Made by a program: the position numbers and the translations under genes
Source of the DNA: Osmia lignaria lignaria
Taxonomy: Eukaryota; Arthropoda; Insecta; Hymenoptera; Megachilidae
Length of the DNA stretch: 64,000 nucleotides
Reading direction: 5' to 3'
Assembly: GCF_051020975.1 (NCBI RefSeq)
Contig: NC_135045.1
Span: 4,280,501 to 4,344,500, forward strand
Part shown: in pieces, positions 12,405-24,400 of the stretch
Layout: the number at the start of each line of letters is the position of its first letter
Position numbering within the stretch: position 1 is the first letter of the stretch
The notes under the pieces: model-generated
Database searches by the model: none
What the model saw: only the letters and a program-made list of their open reading frames with translations
What the model was told of the DNA's origin: nothing

Positions 12405-14385
12405 ATGGCTGCCGTATTGGACGAAGTCGGCAAATCCGCGGAAAAATTAGTAAACGAAGAAAAGAATGAAATTGTTGATGAAGAGGATGAAGCTGGTGCA
12501 GTAGAAGCATCCAAGAAGAAGAAGAAGAAGAAAAAGAAGAAGAAAGCTGGTATGTTATTCAATACCTATAATTGGGTGTACCGTTTGCTCAGGTTCTCGG
12601 ATTATCATGTGCTCCGTATTTTCAGTCTCTCATTCTAAAAGATAATGTTTATTATTTTCAGTCAAGAATAATATCTGTACTTTCATAATTTTGCCTTTCT
12701 CTGTTCCGATTCTTATTGCTTAATTGCGTCGTTAAAGGTAGAAACTCGTAATAAATGAAATAAATTATCATCAAACATGTCTACTAGCGCCGCAGTGTGG
12801 AAATCACTTTGCACCTGTTTTCACTGATTTCTTGTTCATGATAAAATTTCTTATAGGAGCTGGTGAAGCTAGCGCAGATGTTCCAGAAGGAGAAGAAGAC
12901 AAAGCAAAAGAGGATAATACTGTGGGAGAGGGTAACTTGATTCAAAAAAAGAATATTGAAAATAAGAAGGTTATTCATGAGCATGTAATATATGATTAAC
13001 ATCATTTTATAGATGGTGGTGCAGAACCAGCAGAAAATGATGCAGACACTGAGGATGCGAAAAAGAAGAAGAAAAAACGTAAACCCCGCGGAAAAGGTGG
13101 TGCTAAACAACAAACGGATCCTCCAACTATTCCTGTGGCAGAATTATTCCCCGATGGAAACTTTCCAGTAGGGCAGATAATGGATCATCCTTCTGCAGCA
13201 GGAGTAGATGACAGAACAGCAAAGGAACGTTTTTCAAGCGAGGAGGCGCGTGCTTTTGATAGAATGCACAATGATATTTATAACGAGGCAAGACAAGCAG
13301 CCGAAGCTCATAGACAAACCAGGAAACATATTATGAAATGGGTAAGACCAGGGATGACGATGATAGAGATTTGCAATGAATTGGAAAACACAGCTAGAAA
13401 ACTGATAGGAGAGGATGGATTTAAAGCTGGATTAGCCTTTCCAACTGGCTGTTCCCGAAACCATTGCGCTGCTCATTATACACCAAACGCTGGGGATCCG
13501 ACCGTCTTGGAATACGACGATGTCACCAAAATAGATTTTGGTACACATATAAACGGTCGTATTATCGACTGCGCATTTACTTTGGCATTTAATCCAAAAT
13601 ATGATAAGCTTATCGAAGCGGTTCGTGACGCCACGAACACTGGAATTAAAGCAGCTGGTATAGACGTTCAACTTTGCGACGTTGGCGCTGCGATTCAAGA
13701 AGTTATGGAATCGTACGAAGTTGAACTGGATGGTAAAACTTATCAGGTATATTTTTAATACTTGTATGCCTTATTTCGTTATTCGAAGATAACACTACCA
13801 AGTTCATATTTTTATTTTTCAGGTGAAATCCATTAGAAATCTGAACGGTCATTCGATCGCTCCGTACCGTATTCATGCTGGAAAAACTGTACCGATAGTT
13901 AAGGGTGGAGAAGCTACAAGAATGGAGGAAAATGAGTTTTACGCGATCGAGACTTTCGGATCCACCGGAAGGGGAATCGTACACGACGATCTGGACTGTT
14001 CCCATTACATGAAAAGTTTTGACGCCGGTTTCGTCCCGTTAAGATTGCAGAGCAGTAAATCACTGCTCAACGTTATCAACAAGCATTTTGGTAAATGTTT
14101 ATTTAACAAAATCTTTCTGCTTTTGAAATTTGCATGTTTCGAAGAAGAAATAATAAATCAATATGTTTTCTCGCTTCAGGTACTTTGGCCTTCTGTAAAC
14201 GATGGTTAGATCGCGTCGGTTGTACAAAGTATCAGATGGCTTTGAAGGACTTGTGCGACAAGGGTGCGGTCGAGGCTTATCCGCCTTTGGTCGACGTGAA
14301 GGGATGTTACACTGCTCAGTTCGAGCACACCCTTGTTCTACGTCCGACGTGTAAAGAAGTCATTTCCCGTGGAGACGATTACTAA
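12405..14385 (+). CDS. MetAP2: Methionine aminopeptidase 2, 475 aa
   Basis: Five exons: 12405-12549, 12857-12931, 13013-13746, 13823-14090, 14180-14385 (1428 nt). The enzyme removes the initiator methionine from nascent proteins in the cytosol and belongs to the M24 pita-bread family. The N-terminus is the polyacidic and polybasic eIF2-associated region, with a run of lysines near residue 37 and a second block in exon 3. The catalytic domain carries the two-metal site: Asp248 (KIDFGTH), Asp259 (IIDCAF), His328 (NGHS), Glu361 (IETFGS) and Glu456 (FEHT), plus His228 in CAAHYTPN, the position modified by fumagillin in the human enzyme. All are present. It is downstream of COPG on the same strand, with about 430 bp between stop and start, and converges with the FAM107-like gene. 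Confidence 0.97.
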
Positions 14386-14600
14386 AATGTCTATTATTTT
14401 TAATCCATGTTACATATACTCTCACCAATACTCTCTGTCTGGGAATGTACAAGTTGGTTTGTGTAAAATCACATTAACGATAAATGTTACTGATTGATAA
14501 CGCGATATTTAATTGCATCACCTAACAATACTTTATTCATTATTTTTCCTTGATCAGCACAAATATCGTAACATCCTGAATTATATCCTGAGTTGGTGAA

Positions 14601-14644
14601 AATAAATGAAAAAGAGGAGAGAAATATTTTCGATGTCGAATAAA
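14601..14644 (+). promoter_or_regulatory. Poly(A) signals of MetAP2
   Basis: AATAAA appears at 14601-14606 and 14639-14644, about 220-260 bp after the MetAP2 stop codon, a normal 3' UTR length. Confidence 0.45.
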
Positions 14645-14879
14645 ATATATTTGATACTTTAATTGTACCAATGACAGTCCAAAATATTACGGTTGGTTTC
14701 CACTGGTCAGAATCGAATGCACTTAAGGGTAGTAGTGCCAGAATTCCAAGTTACAAATAGTATCTCAACTTGCTAATCAGTTATCTCACTGTTTCATATA
14801 ATTGTACGTTACGATTAATCTTCGAATATCGTGATTACATTTGTTACCTTAAGGAAGCAATAGAATTTAGTGTATCTCG

Positions 14880-14948
14880 TTAACCCTTTCGCTGTGAAAG
14901 TTTCTCTTAAGAACATCTATAGATTAAACACCACAGCGAGAAGGTTAA
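14880..14948. repeat. Inverted repeat built on the CCCTTTCGC motif
   Basis: Arms 14880-14896 and 14932-14948 are 17 bp long and match at 15 of 17 positions as reverse complements, with a 35-nt loop. Each arm contains one copy of the dispersed motif. Confidence 0.6.
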
Positions 14949-16445
14949 TGCATCACCATTGACAAGAACATCGCTTAAATTGGAATTAACAATCATGTTC
15001 CTACAAGTATATCGATTGAAACAGTACGATATAACAACTCATGTTTTATTTTCTCCTGAATTATTGAACACTGGAATATAATAAATGCTGCTACATCAAC
15101 CTATCGAACTCGTCTCTCTGTTCAGTCGCTAGTCGTTACCGAGTTTAATGGTCCCAGGGTACCCGATTCTACCGATTCAATCTATTGTGACAAAATGATC
15201 TGTACTTGGTATTATTTAGGTCTAGTCTTTGTATACAAATTCAGGCACGATGATAACCATGGAGGACACTTATAAGTTTTATATATATCTTATTTTTCTC
15301 GGAATCTCATTCATTTCCATCCTATTTCTGGGTTAATTATTAATTAAATACCGGTATTCGTTTCTACCGTGAAACAGTTCTATTACGTAACAAGATGTTG
15401 AAAGGAGTCGATGATTAGATAAGCTAGGTTTTCATCGAAGGCGTTTCACGAAGGCCTGTCTGTCACGAGCCTCGACAGTTCATTCTTTGTTGAATAAACG
15501 AAGTATAACGAGGACGCGGTGTACCGTAATATCGTATCAAATATTGTACACTCGCGTAGGCACGATAGATGTTGGTCGAAGAATATCTATGGCCTTAATA
15601 AAACCTTTTGTCACAGACGGACAATGTTTAGAGCCAAGGATTCCTAGAATTACCATTTGAAAAGGCCATGTTCGAGCACACGCACGAATATTGGCTCCAC
15701 GCGAATCGTGGACGACAACATTACAACTAGACTATCTAACAACACTAATGTCATTTATAAAAACGAGTCGACGAATCGTCCCGTGTAAACGTGCGACGAC
15801 TTTGGAAGAGTAAGGCAATCGTCTACTTTGACACGAAAGACGCGCGAGTTACGAGGCGTATCACCTTCAACCCTTTCGCTATTTTTTTAAACCTAAGACT
15901 CTACAAGATACAACCATGTATCGAAGGCTCAACACGAACAAATGTAGATCAAAGAAAATTAAAATGTTGAGAATTAAAGGGTTGAAGTTCCTTTTTTCGA
16001 AATAACCCACACCTGCCATGTTCCAATTGAAAACAAAAGTCAGGATGATTTACAGAAAAATTAATTTCAATTATTCGGTATGTTTCATCGAATGACTCAT
16101 CCACGTAGGCTTGAAGCGAAAGGGTAAAGATACGCCCCTAGATGATATCTATCGACAGACAAGATTCTTTTTCCATTTCCATTACTTGACAGATCTCTCT
16201 ACAACGTTTCCATCTACGGCGACGAGTTATTGTATAATCTTCTTCTGTTTCTAACGAGCTCTTATCAGATTACGTATATATATGTACAGGGTGAAGTAAG
16301 AAAACGCAATAAAGCTTCGCGTCGCGACGCAACGCTTCGATCGTTGCTCTCCCGCACGACGGTATTACTCATACGCGTTTCACGATCGATCTTCTTCTCT
16401 GCGTCTTTTCTTTTTTTTTCTTCGTATCTCCTTCGTTTGTACAAT

Positions 16446-17806
16446 TCACTGAGAATCTGTGCGCGGTCTCAGCTTCGCTCTCGCCGTCGCCAACAGATTG
16501 CTCGCTGGCTCGCTGGGTGGTTGCGACTGTTCCAACTGAAACAAATCAAAACTCTTTAATTATTGCAACGATTAACAGTAATAGTAACGAGCAGAGGCTG
16601 GGTATCGAGACGTTGATAAGCAATTCTTTTTCTCATCAAGAGTTGAATCTTCTTTCATCCCTTACGCTTTTCACAGCCATAATAGACACTCGTGACAAAA
16701 GGGTTAAAACGCGAACGCCTTTGAACGATGCTATTGTTTGAAATCAGAGGAACAGGATAAAAGAACAGTTTTTCATCCCGGTTGTCGAAAGATCGCTGAA
16801 ACTCACTGTCATCTCAATGTGCTTCGCTCTTTGCTCGATGGCTCTTTGCAACGCCGTTCTCGGATCGTCTTTATAATTCTCCTCTCGATTCTTTTCAGCC
16901 TCTCGCCTGGACGCGGCCTCCCTTTGCTTCTCGAGCGCTCGTTGCAGCTCGCTCTTCTGATTCAGCACGTTCTTCCCTCTGGAAAGAAAGTGAAAACCGA
17001 TATGCGATTAGTTAATTTACGCGTCCACACGGTTCCTGTACGCGTGAAAATTGCCGGGATGAAGAAGAAGAAGAAGAAGAAAAAACCATCGTGTCTCAAT
17101 TGAATAGCCGACCGGTAGTTCATTTTTTTTTCAGGTGTAAACGCGGTGGCTGGGAATTAGCGAGGAGGACGTTAAAAGGAAACGATTTTCCTCGTGATAG
17201 GCGTGCGACTCCAAGATCCACGAGCGTTTGTTTACCATTCTCGGATACGTTTAATTGCCACTCTTGATGGACGCTTAATTTACATTCCATTGTTTGATTA
17301 TCAATTACCGTGAAATTTCGAAAGATTCGTCGAGACTGTCGAGATGAGGAAAACTTACACTTTCTGATTGAACAACAACTCTCTGCGAAGATCTTTGTGA
17401 TTGCTCGATGTGAGGTAAGGGTTGTACGGTTTTCTGGGCAAGATCAAACCGTCCGGTCCCATGTGAGGGGCAGGTGGGGGAGGTGGTGGAACACCCAGCA
17501 CTGGTGCCATCTTCTTGCCTGCGAAAAAACACCAATTATCCATCAGACACTCTTTGATCGTTTAACGAGACACTCTTAAACGTTTGAAAAGAAGCACTCT
17601 GGTGATTCATAAAGGTTCGCCTAGACTTCCTGTCTACGGTCGAGTAGCTGTTGCACGTAAGAAAATCGCGAGAATAATGAAAAGAAAGAGTAGCGAAAAG
17701 CTAGAGAGCTGGCAGGCTTGTCAGACAAACTAAGCTAGCGGTCGAGTATTTATTCACCCTCCAACAAGGCGATTCTCGCCCTCACCGAGCCCTCCTCATC
17801 GGACAT
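16446..17806 (-). CDS. FAM107 family protein, short isoform, 156 aa
   Basis: Four coding exons: 17758-17806, 17359-17518, 16807-16978, 16446-16535 (471 nt). FAM107 proteins (DRR1/TU3A in vertebrates) are small coiled-coil proteins that bind actin and affect cytoskeleton and stress responses in neurons. The diagnostic part is PRKPYNP, then SNHKDLRRELLFNQK, a short basic linker and a KSELQRALEKQ helix, matching the vertebrate pattern KLLNP, SRSHQELHRELL, KPELQRVLE. A polyproline stretch precedes it (VPPPPPPAP). The C-terminal part is a charged helix and a Ser/Pro-rich tail ending in TDSQ. The first exon encodes an acidic MSDEEG start and has its own TATA-like promoter at 17865-17872. Length is close to the vertebrate 144 residues. 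Splice phases 1, 2 and 0 match throughout. Confidence 0.85.
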
Positions 17807-20800
17807 CGCGTTGGATAGCACTGGCAGCCATTTCCGGGCGAACCGTATCAAACAGCAAGCTTCGATATATACTTTTGCGTGGGGCTTCGCATAGCTGCTA
17901 ATCGGATAGAAGAGTACCACGGCACTGAACGCCGCGTACCCTCCTACGTTTACGCCCTCAAGGTGAAGTAAACAATGCACTTTTATTCTATTAAACCGAA
18001 TTCCTCTTCCGAACCGACCTCCGCTAACTACACGAAAGTGTTACAACTTTAGAAATAGGCCGCCGTGTAAACTTAGAAAGCTTCGTTCTTCAATTATTAG
18101 TAATTTAACATTCCTTTCCATATATTGTACTAAACACAAGGGTTGAGCACACTTTCTCGTGCGGCCCTTCAAAGATTTTACATTTTGATTTTTAAAAATT
18201 CAAAATTTTCTAGGTGTGTCAACTTAATTTTTGGAAATGATCATAGATAGGCACTAATGCCATTATTTCCAAAAATTAAGCTTATTTTGTTGTAAAAAAT
18301 CATCCCTGTACTAAACGGTTTCGAATTTTTCAGATCCTAGGAAACACGAGCGATCCTAGAAACACACTTCGAGCGAATACCGGTCGGAAAGTTATCGGAT
18401 ACCGTGCGGCTGATTTACGAGCAGCTGGAACGCATCTTTCTTCCGGTACTGTTCCACCGTCTTCTGAAATTCGTTTCTTATCGTCTGCCGATTTCTGAAT
18501 TTTCTATTTTCATTACCGAAGCAGAAACAAGGCGGCGAAAAAAGCCTTGACCTACCCGTAATTGTGACGCAACGTGGACTCTGATTCCAATTCCCGAGTA
18601 AGTAGAAGACTCGGCGATTAATGGTACGCGATCCGCGAAAGCAGCGGATCCGATGCGATTTAACGAGCGAAAAGTGAATTTCACGGAGGAAAATCGACGC
18701 CACGTTCCTCTTCGTGCTTGTTATCGAGAAAGAAACACGGCTGCACAATAGGCGGTGGAACTAAAGTTAGAATTAACAGATCCGATTCGAACATTCCCCG
18801 GAGTCTTTGAATTTAATTACCAATTTAATTTCAACCGATTACGTGTATCGAAAGAAATCGATACAATGACGGACAGATTTCCCTAAAACGCTTTCTCGTG
18901 TCCGTCGTTAAGCTAATGGCTAATTAAAATCATTGGCGAAAGTAATAATTTTAGTTAAATGATATTTTCTTAAAGGGGTTAACGGATCGATGGTTCATTT
19001 TTCTGCCTGATTTCTCTGGGCTAGGGACGCTGTTTAAAGGGGAAGGGATAAGAAGAGGGAGTAAGTGGGGGTAGAATAAAAATGCAGACCCGGTGAGGAT
19101 GTAATTTTGAGGCAGATGTGCGGGTATACGAGAGGGAGATCATTGCACCGCGAGCAACGAGCAGCTGAAGTAGCGTGAGAAAATGCGGCGACCGCTCCGA
19201 CAGATGATAATGACCGAAGGGCAGAGTCAGGGCCGTACGATTTGCCGGATTTCACGCTAAAAATTGCCATTAAAATCGTCAGCCTAAGACATCTATAATA
19301 CACGTATCCTAAGATCTAACTGTGACTCGTGTGATTTAAGAATAAAAGGTTCATCAATGAAGTAATTGAGACTATTATTGTCATTTACGATAACAAATTG
19401 AATAATTAAGCGAATATTACACCCTGTCGCTAGCATCACCTTCATCATCATCTGTTATCATTAAAATAATTCATATTTTTATAACCGAAATAAACTGTAA
19501 TTGTATAAAGATCCGTGGTACATATTCCCATTGGTAACTGCAAGGGGGTGAGTACAATAGCGTGGCAGGCAAGAGCGCTTTTCACCATGGGATTTCGTCA
19601 ATGAAACCAAAGCGTACCGACGCCTCTATCACGGACGGATCTAACGCGCCGCGTTTTATAGCCAGTTAGGGCTGTTTACGAGGGAATCATTGTAAATTAC
19701 AAGTAAGAAAAAGAATGAAATGAAAGGAGATGCATCGATGACGCGTGACTCACCGTTCGTTAAGCCGTCACAGCTGTCCGTTTCGTTCTTCACACCGTTA
19801 GTGATCACCTGAAATACACGTACACTTGATTAACGGAGAAGCAGCTACAGTTATCGATGGGAAAAAATTCGCATTCTGCGCGCGTTCCGCCTCGAAAACA
19901 CCGCTAAACCAGTTGCATGCTAATTCCATGTTCCACTAACGGGGATAATTGGAGTTTCCCTGACGGAAATTTGCTGGCAAACGATTTTCCCCGGGTGTCG
20001 TAATAAAAACGAATCGGGCAAAATGAAAATTTCTTTCGTCCTTTGTACGAATGCTTCCTATTGTTCTCATTTTTCCGAGAGAAGACCGGTCACGTGTCGC
20101 TTCAATCAAAAAAAAAAGAAGAAAAGGCACGGAATTAATTCGTACTTCTAACATCAGGAAATTCTCAAAACTTTCAGCGCGGGATTTTCAACGAAGGATT
20201 TTCTTTGCCCCGAAGGAAGAATCGAAAGTCTGATCCCCGTAAACGTTATACAGTTTCTCTCGTGACTCGTCATCGATGATTTCACCGCGATACCAGCGTT
20301 GTCCCCGTCGATACCGACTACTCGCGTTAACCAGTTGCAAGAAAAACGGAAACTCGATTGCTAATCGTTCAACAAGTCGAATCGAATGTATTTCATTCAT
20401 TTTGTTAACGAAAGATGAAAGATCGAAGCGAATGCACGATATTTGTCGGTCCACTCTTGTGTGTCCAGTGGTTCTGGTTATCGCGGGAACTTCCGTTTTC
20501 GATATCAACGCTCGATAGCGCTCGAATCCTACACGAAAAATCGTGAAACGCGTAAAAGAGTGAATATCTATGTTTTAATTTCCATTCCCGAGGCTAACAC
20601 GCCATTTAATAATTAATTAAACGAAGAGAATCGAATAGATTTGATTAAATTACCGATTACGCTTGGCCTAAATTTTCACCGTTTTCAATGTATGAAAAAT
20701 TAGAATAATTATCGCGATATAACCTTGTTTACATAAGTATCAGCTGTTTAATTGGCGCGAGCGCGACGCTTTCGACCCGCGGAAAGCTATTGTTCGGCGG

Positions 20801-21493
20801 AAACGAGGTTCGTTGCGTGAAAAAAGAAATATATCGCCGTATAATTATAACGACACTAAACCGGTACAATGCAGAAGAGAGTGAAAGTGGGCGAAAGTAA
20901 AAAATGAACGAGGCGCGATTAATGGCTGCACACCGAGTTTATTAAACATTCTAACGTAACCGTGTTTTCATCGAAACCTAAATTTAAGAATTTATTGACG
21001 AATGATCGTAGTCGTGTGTTTAGAATAAAAAAAGAGCACTCGAGAATCACGACTTCAGTCTTCAGTCATCCAAGTCGTCTTTAACAACGAAAGGGTTAAC
21101 AGCAACGCGTTCCACAGGCCTTTCAAAGGGAGAGGCCTGAAAGTTTGGCGAAAAGTCGAGGAGCAAGTGGCGAATAACGAACTCCAGCCGCTTTTAGCCT
21201 AGTTTTTCCGCGCATTGTCGGTGAGACGGTCCTTTCAGCCAGCTAAAAACAACGGGCACACGAGAAGGAGAACTAGCTGGGGGGTGTTCGTCGTTACGTA
21301 AGCACGTTTTGTAGGACACCTTTTGTCGCGATTCTTTTTTCCGAACGACCAAAGAACGTTATTCACAGATGCACAAAAGAGGCGAACGTGACAGATTCCG
21401 TAAATGAAACTAGTCTAGGATCTCTTCTTAACTGGAATTAACGTGAAAATTTACCTTCGATTCGTTCATACTTGCTCTGGTCAAGTTCTCCAT
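16446..21493 (-). CDS. FAM107 family protein, middle isoform, 171 aa
   Basis: An alternative N-terminus joins the shared exons at 17359-17518, 16807-16978 and 16446-16535. First coding exon 21455-21493 gives 13 residues beginning MENLTRAS. Exon 19754-19808 adds VITNGVKNETDSCDGLTN. Both have clean donor and acceptor sites (GTAAAT; ATTTCAG; GTGAGT), and the phase-1 end of exon 19754-19808 fits the shared exon. The total of 516 nt is in frame. A TATA-like element and a TCAGT initiator sit just upstream. The model is inferred from sequence only, without transcripts. Confidence 0.65.
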
Positions 21494-24400
21494 AAATAGT
21501 ACGCCCCTGTACGACTGAATCATTCCAACAGACGAGATATATTGTCTTATCTATCGATTATCGAAATTCGTCCAATCGATGCCGGTACGAAAAAACGAAA
21601 CTTTCATTTCTTCTTCGAGATTTCGTACGTGCTTCAGCAAAGTCACTGCGGAGCGGATGAAGAAGAGGAGGCGCGCAAAAACGATCGCGTTACAAACTGC
21701 GAAACGTGGTTGAGCGACAAGATGTCGAACACGGTGACAGCTAATTGCAGGCGTGAACGCGTGCGTAAACCGCGTCGAGTGCGTAAAGAGGAAGGACACG
21801 AGCGTTCTTGAAACTGGGAGCGGCCGATATACCTTTGCTTCTCTCTGCTCGACACCCTACCGTCTCCTGTTTACCTACCATACACGCGCCGGTTAAACGA
21901 GTTACGATGAGCTTTAGCTGGGGGGATCGCAAGTCCGGAAGGAAGTGGAAAATATTAACCGTTCCCCCGGGGGGGAAGTTTTGCATTGTGGTCGACGGTA
22001 GTTAACGACACCGAAGGGGACGGAATGGTTTCTTCTCCGACGAAATTTTTTAACGCTTTCACGTCGATTTCAATCGAAAAATAAAATTATATCTGACTGT
22101 GGAGGAGGAGAAGGCAAGTCCTCCTCCTCCCCTTGGAATTCGTGACATTCCCTTTTTGAGGAAAGCATTTTCTCCGACTTGCAAGGACAATTTATAAAAC
22201 ATTATCATTTCGCATCTTCCCCTCGCTGACAATTATAAACACATTTTAATGAACAGCCGGAGAAACTCGGGACTGGTAATAAAGAAATCGGACGATGTTA
22301 ATGGAGGGTGACGTTCTCGATGGCCGGTGTCGCCCTAACGAGCAATTTCGTTCAGCTTCGACAGGTTACAGGATAAAACTTCATTGCCCGTAAGCTTTCA
22401 CCGAACCTCCGAATGACCGTATCGCAAACCTTACTTGTTCATTGTATCTACCAGCGATATAAGTAAAACTGGCAGAAACTCGTTCTCCCGTCTTGTAAAC
22501 TAAGAGTTTTTATCCGAGGACCGATACCTCTTTAGCGAGATCTTAATTGCTACCATTTATTGCCATGTTCATTGCTCGGTACTCGTAAACATTGTTCGTT
22601 TCGATATTCTTATCGTGACCGACCGATGGAGGAGAAAGAGGGTGGAACTTGTTCATCTCGACTTTGGAATTAGAGCAAAGTTTAGCGAAATTTCATTTCG
22701 GAGCTAATGATCGAACCGACAAGGCGGAATATTTGCGAATATTTGAAAATTTCACCAAACTCAGATTTACCCTAATTATTTTTCCATCAAATTTCGAAGA
22801 GAAGCGAATTAAAAAAGGGACGTAAAATCACGGTGCAAGAGAATGCATTTAAGGGGCAAGGAAAGAATTGTTGTAACGGGAACTTCCTTAGCCGGTGCAT
22901 CGAACGGGGACACCGGGATTAACGGGTTCGATGCAACAGAGGGGCGTAAATATTTTTTGTTTTTTTTGTTTTTTAAATAAAACTTCGACGTTCGTCGAAG
23001 AAGGCGTTATATTCACGAAGCAGCGAGAACTCACGCGTCGGTGAATCGAATTGCAAAACGCTTATAACTATGCGCGCTTCGGTTCGCTCCGTTCGTATGC
23101 TCGATTGCTTCGAGACACACGGACGTTTCAACACGCTTCGCGCATCGATCTGTTTCCTTTTTTTCTTTTCTTCACTGCCACGCAAACACCAGACGAGTTT
23201 GCGCACCCAAGGGTGCCTCGAAATTCGACCACGTGGCCGATCATTTTGGCGCGTTTTTTAAATGTTTCCTAATTTTCTTATTCCCTTGAAATTAACGAAT
23301 TATCGCGTGCCTTACTAGGCGCATGTATTTATACATGGCTAGGTACTAAAGTGTCCGACCCGACTGCCTTTAAACAAAGAATGACGTGTTTTCTCAGTGA
23401 CTCGCTAAAAAAGGATCGAATGCAAAAATCATTAGAAATCAGAGTCGAGAATATGCGACACCGTCGAAATAATTTGAAAGAGGACCACTTTGTGGAGTAT
23501 TCGGTGAACTTGTAGAAAAGCTACTCCTCCGATTTCGATGATTTTTAAATATCTTGTAAAATTCGTTATTTTAAGCAACTTTTTTCCTCTAAGCTATTTG
23601 TCGGACTCGAGTACTTCGAAGCGGACGTACCTCTCCTGAATCCGCTATCTTCCCTCCTCGCAGCAGCGACTAATCACGGTGTCTAAGTCACTCGCGTGTA
23701 CAGTTGAACGGAACTGGAAGAAGGTGCGTACACCTCGTAGCCCGAATGAAACAGGCTGAGAAATTGCCGCGTTTTTACTTTTACCGTTTCGAGGAATGAA
23801 CGAGGAGGTTCGTTCGGAGCTCACCTCTCCAGGCACTTGTCGCTCGTTCGAGCGTACCACGCCAACTGACAGCACGAGAGACGCGTCCAACAGACTGTGA
23901 GCAGTAGCCTATACAGAACCGTGGAGAGAGGAGAGGAGAGAGAAGAGTGAAGAAGCATTTGCTTCGTTCCTGTGACCCATGTGCGTCGTAACGGGTATAC
24001 CGAATTCTTCGAGTGTTTGCCAGTATTCTCTTCCACCGACTCCGAAAGATTATTGGATTTCTCAACAGAATATTTCAGGGAAATTGAAAATTGAAAATTT
24101 TTCAAATGTTAAGAGCGAAGCTTATAATTATTGTTGCAAAATTGTTATTTTCCAAGTAACATAATATCAAGAAACGCCCAGCAGAGTTTGAGAACCCCTG
24201 ATTGCATCAATTAGCAAAAGAATATTTCAGGGAAATTGAAAATTTTTCAATTTTCCAAATGTTAAGAGCTAAGCTCCTAATTATTCTTGCAAAATTGTTC
24301 TTGTTGAATATAATATCAAGAAACGCCCAGCAGAGCTTGAGAACCCCTGATTGCATCAATTAGCAAAAGAATATTTCAGGGAAATTGAAAATTTTTCAAT

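Larger units (their letters stand above)
14386..16445. other. Convergent 3' region of MetAP2 and the FAM107-like gene
   Basis: No coding exon is seen. The stretch must hold the 3' UTRs of the two converging genes. It contains a 17-bp-arm inverted repeat at 14880-14948 and several copies of the dispersed AACCCTTTCGC / GCGAAAGGGT motif (about 14880, 15868, 15975, 16113). A minus-strand AATAAA lies at 15045-15050 and could end the FAM107-like transcript. Confidence 0.45.
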
